Shown piece after piece: positions 50,188 through 61,900 of a stretch of DNA of 64,000 bases. A program made the translations under genes and the position numbers. Every line of letters starts with the position of its first letter. Position 1 is the stretch's first letter. Under the pieces are notes generated by a model. The model made no database searches, was not told the origin of the DNA, and saw only the letters and a program-made list of their open reading frames with translations. This DNA is from Antedon bifida (taxonomy: Eukaryota; Echinodermata; Crinoidea; Comatulida; Antedonidae). The stretch spans positions 12,405,001 through 12,469,000 of the forward strand of contig OY727095.1 in NCBI GenBank assembly GCA_963402885.1, in the 5' to 3' direction.

Positions 50188-50451
50188 TGCTTGGGAAACC
50201 AATGCATCCAGGGAAACCCAATGCCTGGGAAATGTGGCGTAATGCAGATGTCTGAGGCCCCTGGTGTAGGAACCCTAAGAGGCCTCGGGCGTATTTAGGT
50301 TTTTTGGCATATTTTAATGCCTGTTTTTTCTAATTGCCACTTCTCAGCCCCCCCCCCCCCCCCCCATAAGCTCCACGGTCCCTGGGTTGAGCCAGTGAGT
50401 GCTCATGCTTGGGAAACCAATGCATCCAGGGAAACCCAATGCCTGGGAAAT
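50188..50451. mobile_element. hAT-like element (family C) bracketed by 47-bp direct repeats
   Basis: The element body at 50233-50405 matches 52586-52800 closely. A 47-bp sequence containing 'cttgggaaaccaatgcatcc' and ending 'gcctgggaaat' lies immediately on both sides (50188-50234 and 50405-50451). This is far longer than a target duplication, so the copy arose by another route. Confidence 0.75.
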
Positions 50452-52173
50452 CTAAAATCAAGTCTCGTTTTAGGCTTACATTAGGGAGTAGAGTATTGGG
50501 CTGGGATTTAAACTCTGGGATTTGTATTTTCAACAATCCACAATCTCCAATGTGTAACACTTATACTGTAGGCCTATGACCTAATAATGATAATAACTAT
50601 ATTTGAGAAATAAGCCAACAGAATATCAATAGTCTTATCAACTACAAAAACATGTAGGTTAAATCTAATTAAAAATCTAATTAATAGTAAAATGTAATTA
50701 GTACCATGCAATGAATTATTGAGTGCAAAGATCCATTCTTTAAAAAAGTAAAACTATATATTGTACTTCTTCAAATAGATTCCCCTCTTGCTTTTAGGTT
50801 AAGGAAAAGGGGGTGGGGTGGGGGAGTAAACCCATGAGCTAGGCAATTTAATTGCGCATAAATCTATTTAGTGAGAAAATTAATACAAATTATTATTTTA
50901 AATTCACTTCAATGCCATTATGTAAATTTTGAATAATTTTTCTTTAAAAAAATCATAATTTTATCACAATTATTTAAAATTGTAATCAATTTTTATTCTT
51001 TGGTATATATATCTACTCAAATTTAGTCATGGTTTTACTTCTAAAAACTTCCAAACAACAAATGAATCAGGGAAATTTGCTCAGGTGTTGAAGCTTAAAA
51101 TTTAAAATTAATATAAAATAATATTAATGAAATATTTAATCTACCTAACATTAACCATTAATTCCTAAAATGTTAACAAGAACAAATTATTTTATTTTAT
51201 ACAAAAATAATATTTACATCAGTGATACTAATACAGCAGAAGAGAATGTCTAAATCTCATGCAAATTGATTTTTTTTAAATTTTAAAAATTGAAATAAAT
51301 TTAGCTGCAAATTACAAGTGTATTATTAATTATTGAAATATAGATTTATAAGAATATAATTTTATATATATCAAAGTATATCTATTAGAATTATTAAAAT
51401 TTCAAATTTTCTTCAAATATATATTTTATATTCTAGAGTAGTATTTAAGTTTTGTTAAAATAATACGTTTAAAATATGCATTTTTTAAAAATGTGATTAA
51501 AATCAAATTATTACACTATTATAAGTATAATAAAAACTATTTTAAATATACTTAACATTAAAATGAATTCTTAATTATAAGTATTTTTAAGGAATTATTT
51601 CCCAAACCTGGTACACATGAATGTTTACATGTGAAGACAATGTAAATAATTTCAATAAAATAAATAAAACTTTTAATGACTAATTCATTAAGGATTTAAA
51701 ATGTGCACAATTTTGATACATAGTAACTTATTTCATCATTTTAAATTTAGTAATAAATATACTGTACAGTGTTCTTTTAATATAGGATATAATATATAGA
51801 AAATATCTAATTTGTAATATTCACTAAATGTCCATCATATTATCACATACACAATCATAATCTTTTTCTTGTTCAGTTTGTGAACTTTAAATATATTTCT
51901 AGACTAAATTTTTTTTCATCAAAAAATCAAATGCGCAGAAAAGCAGTCTGCCAAACCATATTCAAGGTCAAAGTTTAAAACATATTTAAAGAAACCTTTT
52001 TATACGATTACTGTATATGAAATATCTGTCCCAACAGATATTTTTTATTTGTGTACCTTACACCAAGTTTAAACTCGTAACACACAACATTTGAGCAACA
52101 CTCCAAGATGTATTCTACCCTGTATGTTCCAATGTTTTTAAATAACTAAAATGGCTTGGCATGTCATATCTCA
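50452..52173. other. very AT-rich intergenic stretch / ABLIM 3' UTR
   Basis: No exon is seen. The part next to 52174 must contain the 3' UTR of ABLIM (minus strand); its end cannot be fixed because candidate AATAAA signals are many in sequence this AT-rich. Confidence 0.5.
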
Positions 52174-52929
52174 CTAAAACAGAAGTGCATTTTTCTTGAG
52201 ATCTCGTTGCTTCCATTTTGGTAAATCACTAAATTGGTTAAACCCCATTTTGAATGCCCTGTAGAAATCGCGTGTTGAAAGATGAAGCTACAGTAAAACA
52301 AAGAAATTAAGTTATAAGAAATTAGACATTTTAAAACAAAAAATATATATACATTGTAAAACGGATTCATATTAATAATAAATTTCATATTAATAAAAAT
52401 ATATCATAGATGCAAGTTCTTAATTGCAGCCATTATTTGTTGATTAACATTATCTATTCAACTAAGGCTTTTGAATTGTAAAAGTTCTGTTTTTAACGTA
52501 TAACAGTATCAGAGTGGATAGGAAGGACGGGGAGGAATGGAGGAGGAGAGGGCATCTCATTTTAAAAGGTAAATAATGGAATAAACAGTGGCGTAATGCA
52601 GATGTCTGAGGCCCCTGGTGTAGGAACCCTAAGTGGCCCTCCAATGCTGGAGGCCTCGGGCGTATTTAGGTTTTTTGGCATATTTTAATATTTTAATGCC
52701 TGTTTTTTCTACTTGGCACTTCTCAGCTCCCCCCCCCCCCCCCCCATAAGCTCCAGGGTCACTGGGTTGAGCCAGTGAGTGCTCATAGCCGTTACACCAT
52801 AATACATCTTGTTTTCCCTCACAAAATATCTTTTTTAAAACATATATAACAATATACCTCCAAATGTTTTCTGTCCACATCTTTTGGAAGTCTGTAAGTC
52901 GTTGTGAGCAATGATTCTAGTGGATAAAC
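52174..52929 (-). CDS. ABLIM: villin headpiece exons of ABLIM
   Basis: 52858-52929 (24 codons) and 52174-52287 (37 codons plus TAG) join in phase 0. The core has the conserved hydrophobic Phe residues, LPKWK and the C-terminal KKNALLF, matching the F-actin-binding headpiece fold. A family-C hAT-like element lies in the intron between them. Confidence 0.95.
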
Positions 52930-55900
52930 CTACAAAATGAACAACAACAAATGAATATTTTGCAGATAATAGAAGACTGTGATATGTGTGCAAAAAAGTA
53001 CAAAAATTGTCAACATTTCCAAATCATGGGGATTACCACCTATCTGATAGGACAGTGATTAATTTACTATTAGCAATCCTTGGCCACACAAAGACATAAA
53101 ATAAAATCATAAAATATAACCAGACCCCTGAAAATCTGAAGTGATCCCAAAAAAGTTTGTTGTTTATAAAAAGTATATTTCAAGCCCATTACGTACATAC
53201 ATAGTGGCTTCATTGTGTTTCATAGTGTAAGTGTAATTCATAAACTTATAGTGGTTACCTATAGACAAAAATGTACTATTTGCTGGTAACTGAAATAAAT
53301 ACCAAACACCAATCGATCAATCAATAATAATTTTTTTCTTGGAATTGGGACAAAGGTGTCTGTTGCATAAATGAATAAAGCTTGGTTCCAACTAGTACGC
53401 AACGCAAGAACGTAAGCCGTAACGCAAGCGAATTGACCAATCACAACGACAGTTGGACTAAACCATAGCTTGTGATTGGTCATTCGCTTGCGTTGTTGCT
53501 TACGTCCTTTAGGTTTTGAGAGAATTTAATTTTTTAGCAGAAAATTTAAAATGAAATTTACAGAATATAAGTACACGTCCAGAACATCCCATACAATATT
53601 TTAAAATGCAATAACATTAGATGGTGCTACAGCTCTTGATAATGTTAAAATCATTATTATCAAGATTATAATATAATGATATATAACAACAATTATAACA
53701 ATGATTTAAAAAATATTGACACTAACATAATTTTATGTTTTTGTTATTATAGTAGAGCAACAATAGTGAGTGAAAACAATAGTGCAGATAGAGAAAGAGA
53801 CAGGACGGGTATAAAATAAGACATACAGGTGATAATATTGTTTCATTAATGCAATGAAAGATGCTAAAATTGTTACTTGTTAAAGTAAAAACAAAGGGCA
53901 AAACATGCTAACCTGAGATTCAGTTTCATAGTATTCCTACAATATGTGGAAAAACCAAGGTAATTCAAAATTAATGACCGTTACCCAGACAGGGCCATAG
54001 GCACTGGTATGGTTGGTATGGTTTCAACCTGACCACTTTTTGACAGAAGCCTTTGACAACCCTGTAGCCAGTGCAGGGGATTGTTCCCCCTTTTTGTGGC
54101 CACTGTATCTCTTTAATTCTCATGGCTACGATACTGCAATATTTGGTGAATTCTGAGGATATACATTGCATTGGGTGGGATTTACATTTACAACCGTAAG
54201 ACTGCCATGTAGTACAGGGTAGATTGACCCAATTAAATTGACTAGCTGATTGATTGTCTTCCAACAAATCCAATTCCATGCATTCTAAAGCTCTGTCTAC
54301 ACTACCAAAAGAAGATATGTGATATGTCCAAATATGGTAGTGATATGACATCATCATTTCCAAATATAGGCACATCACATTTTTTGTCATAAAGTGTAGA
54401 CCAAGCTTAAGAAGGTGTTAATGATTTTATAAAGTAATAAATTACAAACCTTTCCTGTAGCCACATTTGGCATGGATCGACCTTGAGCTATTCGCAACAG
54501 ACGCAACCGATGTTCATCATCGTTTGATAAGGGGTGCAAGCTAGGGATAAATCCTCCATCTATTGATCCGTTACGAGGAGATGAGCTCCCTGAAAGCACT
54601 GGTGTACTGCTACCATATGATACGGGGGATGAGTAGTCCAAATAAACTGCAAAATAAAATAAATTAATATAACATACTTTAGTGATTCTATGAATATACA
54701 ATATAAGTAGGTATGTGTGTTTATCTTTATGTGTACTCGGTAATGAAAACCACCCGAGTGGTCTTTCACCTGGATTTGGCACTAGATCAACAATTTAACT
54801 TTTGCAATGTCTCTATCAATACCACTTTTATACCATTCTACACTCTCTCTATCAATACCACTTTTATACCATTCTACACTCTCTCTCTCATCAGTTGATG
54901 ACCACAACAATGAGCACATCATTTTCTAAATGTTATGCAATTTACATACCTTCACCATTCCAGGTGTCTGTGTCTCTTGGAAGTGTACAAGATCTTGGAG
55001 ACAAATATCCATTCTATAAATAGATTTAAAACTTAAGTAAACAAAATGGTCAAGCAATCGCTGCAGCACAATGTGAGTGTTTATGTGGGTCCATGTTCAG
55101 CTAAAAATCAGGTGCCTTATTTCAAAAGTCTATGTTAAAAATAGTTCAATCTCATTGTTTTTATAAATATCACTCTTCCTTGGTTAAACTGAGGGTTAGC
55201 ACTACCCGAAACCTCTGCAATTTCTTTCTGGCTGTTTATTGTTTGATTTAGCTTTTTGCTCATTTTATTTGTATCGCCTTTGCTATTCAGCAACTAATAC
55301 CCCCAGCATTGTCAATGTTTCATGTACTTATTATATTTGTATCTCCATTGAGATAAAGTGGCCATATTCACCATTCACACTTAAGATAGGTTAATACTTA
55401 GGCTTAAATAAAAAAAAAATTCCTTTCAAAATGAATACAATTTAAGGATACTTAAATATTTATTAAGTTATGTCAAATCCTTATTAAGTGTGATTGGTGA
55501 ACATCCACGCATTTGTCAAGTAATTTGCCCTCAGATTTATTTTGAAAATAAAATTTTTTTAAAAGTCCTTTGACTTTGTAAGATACTTACAGTTGGAGAC
55601 ATTGACGAGTGCCTCATGTTTGAGGGCAGTGTTGCACTTTTGGTGCTAGGTGAGTTTGCTTTAAATAAAATAAAACAAATCATTAGTATTAAAAAAAAAT
55701 TAGTAAAAAAACAGTCAATATGTGCTGGTACTTATTTTGATAAACCAGGTATATTTGGTAAATGATTTGCTTCATGGAACAATAAATAAAACAAACACTA
55801 AAATTATTTCACACAATGCAATTTATACTAAAAATATTTTAGTTCTTGAGAAACCATTTTTTTTCAGAATTATTAATTTTCAACAAATGCATGATGCCAG

Positions 55901-58900
55901 AAATAACTACTTCATTCACCACTCACCTTCGGCTATAAACTCTTTAAATTTGACTGGAATAGAATGAACACTAATTTAAAGCAAAATTTAGATTTCTTGT
56001 ATTTTAAATTCCTCATCATTCGTAGTCATGCTCATGTATCTTTTACATTCAATTTGCTCAAATGCAGTTTTTTTCCAAGCACATTGTAGACATATTTTTA
56101 GTATTTAATTTTAATTAATTATTTTTTCATAGTTTATTTAGGCACTATCTATTAATCCATTGTTTAATGTCTTTAGTGTATCTTTTACATTCAATTTGCT
56201 CAAATGCAGTTTTTTTTCAAGCGCATTATAGACATATTTTTAGTATTTAATTAATAATTTTTCAGAGTTATTTAGGCACTATCTATTATTGTTTCATCCA
56301 TAGAGATATTATATTAATAATCTTTATGTTTAAACATAATGCTTCAATAAAATGATGCATTATTTCGAGTTAATTATCAAATGCAATTAATTACAGTAGA
56401 ACCTCTTATTTGGGACACCCCTATTCAGCTGACATCCCTATTGAAGGGACACTTTCTCGTTAAACGAAAGAGGGGCAATAGTTTAACACCAAAGTCAACC
56501 TCTATTTAAGAAACACCATTATTAAGAGAACAATAGAAAGAATTCTACTGTAATTTATCATATTACAAAAATAATGATGACTATTAAACATAACAAAAGC
56601 ACTTTTCAAACACATTAGTGTGTGCTCAAACTAATCACTTGACTCTCATGCTATGGCACAATTCCAAGGCCTACAGTATTACGCAATCAGTGGTATATTG
56701 AGATATAGTTCATTAATTGTAATCCTGTAAAATAACTTAAGCTCTGTCTACACTATCAAACTTTATGTGACAAAAAACTGTGATGTGCCCATATATGGAC
56801 ATGATGATGTCATATCGATACCATATTTGGCCATATCACCACCATATTTGGTCTAGCTGAGAGCTTGACGAAAATGTCTTGATATGTAAGTTATTTTACT
56901 GGTTTACAATTAATGAACTATATCTTACTAAAACCAGAGAAAAATAGTTTCACTGAATTCTGTATCATGGAATCGTTTATGGTTAAGGAAAAAATAAAAA
57001 CAATTTTTGTGTAAAAACAAACAAAAAAAGATTCTGCAAAAACATACATAAACAGGCTTATTTCTGATTTTATTTAACGATAATGTTTCAATCAGTATTC
57101 AAACATTTTTAAGCATGCCACTAAGACTTCAGATGTAAGAATAAAAATAATAGTGAGCACAGAATGCAGGAATGTTAATACATACAATTTAATTTATTAT
57201 GAAATTAAAATAAAACAAAAAATCATAAATTTGGTAATGGACAGAAAACAAGCAGGATTGAATGAATGACAAACAGTTGTCATGACAACCCTCACCTGAT
57301 GACCATCGGTTTCTAAGAGCATCTGTAAACAAAGAGATGTCACAAACGTAAGATTGGACATTTTTATAGAGACGGGAAGAAGTGTTAAAGATGTACTTTC
57401 CACCAAAAACATGAAAATTGAAGATCAGATTTTGAATAGGCCATTTTATAGTTTTTACGAAAGTTAATCACTTCCGTAGAAAAAATAACACGAAAAAATA
57501 ATGTTTTTACTTATAAAATGAAAAAATAAATGATTAAATTCAACCCAATTTGACTATTTTTTTGCTTTAAATTATATTTTTTCAGGTAAGTATTTTTTTT
57601 TTTAACCAGTTTTTGGTCAAAGTGAATAACTATTAACTATTAAAATGGCAAATTAAAAAAAAAAATGTTTAGGGGGACAATATGTCTTTAAGAGAATAGT
57701 TTGGATCTTAGAATAGCGAAATCCCCAGAATGCTTGTGGGCAACAGATGATCGTCTGCAGGACGTATTCGTATTCAAACTGTTTTTCTTATGGTGGTACC
57801 AAACTATAGACATTAGTCTAGATACCGTACTTGTATCCGGGCTAGTATCACTAAGAGTTTAACACACACATTTTCAAGATACAAAATTAATAGTAATCAC
57901 TCACTTGATTGCGATGAGGTTGAATATCGCAATTGTCGTGCTGGTTCGGATTTCCCCGAGGGCGTACGTGAAACAGTACGAGGATCAATAACTTCTTCTT
58001 TCTTTTTCTCAAACTCTTCTCTGAGAATCATTTGACCTAGTGGAGAAGCGACCCTTGACACATCATTTTCAAATTCTTCCTCCTCCTGCTTGGCGAGGAA
58101 CCCTTCAGACTTGCTACGAAAGCGATCAAAGTACACTTGCGGAGCTGGAAAGTCCTCTCGTTCAATCTTAGCAGGTACGCCCTCTGCTGGTTTTGATGAG
58201 GCTGGGTACTTTGATTCGTTGATGATGCTGTTTGATAGATCTTTGTCCAAATGAGGGGGCTGTTTAGTCATTAATAATTCAGACATCTTAGCTGGTTTTG
58301 GTTTCATTCCTGGAGAGAAGATGACCATTAAATTAGAAAACAAACTACTATTAAAAGACAATTTTTTTTAAACATATTGCGGACACCAATCTGTAATTGA
58401 GACACCGCCCACAATATGATTGGTTCAAACATGGTTATATCTAACTTTTATGTCTGGAGAAAAAAAAATGTTATCTTAAGTTTATTTATTATTAAAAGAA
58501 TGAAATTGGAAGGTCAATTAATTTATTGTTCTGATTTATGTTTTAACATAATATCTCTATGGTTGTATCAAGAAGACTTATTTTCTTTAATTTACACGAA
58601 AAAATAACTTACTTTTGGCAAGCCAAGAATCAGTTTCCGTTTTGTTCGGAGTGATAAAATGTTGCGGATTTGAATCTAAAAATAAATATTCAAAAAATAT
58701 TGATAAATAAAACTTTAATACACTTTATGATATTGTATTGAACTGATTTATTATGGTAATAATAGAATTTATGAAATGTCAAAATAGTATTGATAAAGAA
58801 CCGTAAGTTTGTACCCCCTAGAGTTTTAGTCATTTCCTGAAACTTATACCTAACAATTGAAGCAACATGGACATGATGCTTGATAATGTTATTATAAAGT

Positions 58901-61900
58901 AAACAACATATTAAAATAGCAAGATGAAAATTGACATACAAAACAACTGAATTGAACACATTTGTGTCCATATTTACATACATAAAAACACCAACAAATT
59001 TAATAAGGAGCATAACATTTAAACATATAAAATGGTTTGAAAAAGAAAAAATCTACAAATGCATGCAAAGATAAACAAAATTGAGGTGATTATTTACCCA
59101 TTCTGGTGAATTCTGGCAACATTGTGAAACGTCAAAGGATATGGTGATAATTAAACATTAATAAAAAGACAAAAAAAACATCACAAAAAGTGTTACTAAT
59201 GTGTGCTATCAACTACAACCAAATGTATGGTAACTAAACATGCAATGGATAAAAATAATAGGGTAATTAAATTTTTAAAGATGTATTGTCCTCCAAAAAC
59301 ATGAAAAATGAAGATAATTAAATCAGACTTTGGTTATTTTGTAGTTTTAATAAAGTTAATCACTTCTGTAAAAAAAAAACAATCAAAAACCCATTGGCTG
59401 GCAGCCAATTTGACTATCTTTTGCTTTCAATTACAGTTTTTTCAGGTAAATACATTTTTTTAAATCCAATTTTTGGTCAAAGTGGATAACTATTATGGGA
59501 CATTAAAATAGCATAATCAACAAAAAAATGTTTAAGAATTTTTTTTTTTTGGGGGGACAATACATCTTTAATATACAACTAATCTTTGGTTAAATTTTAT
59601 CTAAAAATGTGTAAAATAAACCCTATATTCTCAATATTCTATGGTATGTGGTGACAGGCAAATTATTATCTTTCAACTCTCTCAAAACTATAAACATCTT
59701 TTTGAAAGTTTTGTTTTCAGAAATTGTTTTAAGCCTTGTTTCACACTGGACCTGAAATTGTAACTTTACCCTTTTAATAGAATAGTTAGCTTTACAGAGG
59801 CAGTGGTTAATGTAGCTGGCAACTTGGAAAATTTGGACCTCAAACAAATTCTGGTTTTGGGAAAATTTCTGATTTTCAACAAGTACGGTATTGAAAGAGT
59901 TGAATGTAAATAGTATTTATGTATAGGTCTATCTATATACAGCATATCTAATGTATGTAACAATGTAAAAAGTACCTAATAAATTACACACGGTGTTATT
60001 ATCAAACATGCACCTCTATTTCTAATGAACAGCTAACAAAATAATTTTTAAAAATCAGTTTTTTAAACAGTTCATAAATTCAAATTTGTCTCTCACCTGG
60101 TCTATGGAAATTTGGAGTTGTTGGTGCGTCAGGTGACCTTGGGATTCTGGGGTACAGGTAAGAGCCGGTGTTGGTTTCATGGGACAGGTAACTGTTGGTG
60201 TAGTTCAGTGCTTGAGGGTTTAAACTGTTGGAAGAACCTCTTGATCGTGGCATGTTGTTGACATTAAGAGAAAATGCCTGAGACAGAAAAGATTTAAAAA
60301 TCTATAGAAATGACAAGCACTATATGGGCCTTCTTTCAAATCTATATTATAATTGCACTAAAGCAGAAAGTTTGTTACTCTCACTGCCTAAACTGCATGA
60401 CCAATGCTTGCGCCATTTGAGCTGAGGTACTTTTTTGGAATTAGGCAAATTTCTTTGCAGTGTACAGAATACCTTTTGATAATTCCAGGACATTTTCACC
60501 TATGAAGAATTTTAAATGGTGCCTGTTTAAATCGTCTAAAAATACATTCTTACATAAGGATTATTCTGATTGTAGTCATACAGTACAGCATTTTCCTTTT
60601 TACTTGCTTCTGAAAACTAAAAAAAAAATGTTTTTCATTAATAAATCGTTTGAATTGCTAAATAAAAATAATCAACGATAAGTAGCTCTGAGTGATCATG
60701 CCTGTAGCAAGATTACCCTGGATGATAGCAGGATTACCCTGGATGATATTAAGATTACCCTGGATGATATTAAGATTACACTGTATGATAGCAAGATTAC
60801 ACTGCATGATAGCAAGATTACACTGTATGATATTAAGATTACACTGTATGATATTAAGATTACACTGTATGATAGCAAGATTACCCTGGATATAAGATTA
60901 CCCTGGATATAAGATTACCCTGGATGATATTAAGATTACCCTGGATGATATTAGGATTACACTGTATGATGGCAATATTACCCTGGATGATATTAAGATT
61001 ACCCTCTGGATGATACTAAGATTACCCTGGATGATATTAAGATTACACTGTATGATAGAAAGATTACCCTGGATGATATTAAGATTACCCTGGATGATAG
61101 TAAGATTACACTGTATGATATTAAGATTACCCTGCATGATAGCACGATTACCCTGGGTGATATTAAGATTACCCTGGATGATATTAAGATTACCCCGGAT
61201 ATTAAAATTACCCTGGATATTAAGATTACATTAGATATTATTAAGATTTCCCTGGATGATATTAAGATTACCCTGGGTGATATTAAGATTACCCTCGTTG
61301 ATAGCAAGATTACCTTGGATGATAGTAAGTAAATTCATGTTATTGTCCCCAGGATCATAAGTAGATTTAAGAGGGGAGGGATGAGCAAAACATATCTTTA
61401 TATAGAGTACATGCTTATTACATGAATATTCTTTGAAATTTGGGGGAATGCATATGTATATATAGATAGTAGTAGTACATAGATAGCGTAAGTACTTTAC
61501 AAGTAGATCAGACATATTATTGTACATTATTTTGTTCTAGTTTATCTTTTCTACTTGTAGTTCAGATTACATTTATTTATAGAATTCAATACATATTGAT
61601 TAGCATTTTAAGTTGATTACTCTACTTTAAGAAGTGAACTGATTAATACAAATTTAAGAATGTTTTCTCAAAATTGAGTACAAACTGAGCATGCTCCTAA
61701 TATATTGGTTTGTGTTTGTACTTACTTTATCAATATAGCCATTGGCTTTACTGCAGTTGGGATGCCAAATTTCAGTACCTGAAAATAAAACCACAACAAT
61801 TTTTCCATATACACATTTTTATATATAGAAGAAATAAAGATTTGATTTGATTTTGAGTTGATTTACTTTTTATTATTAATTATATATCAATGATAATGAC

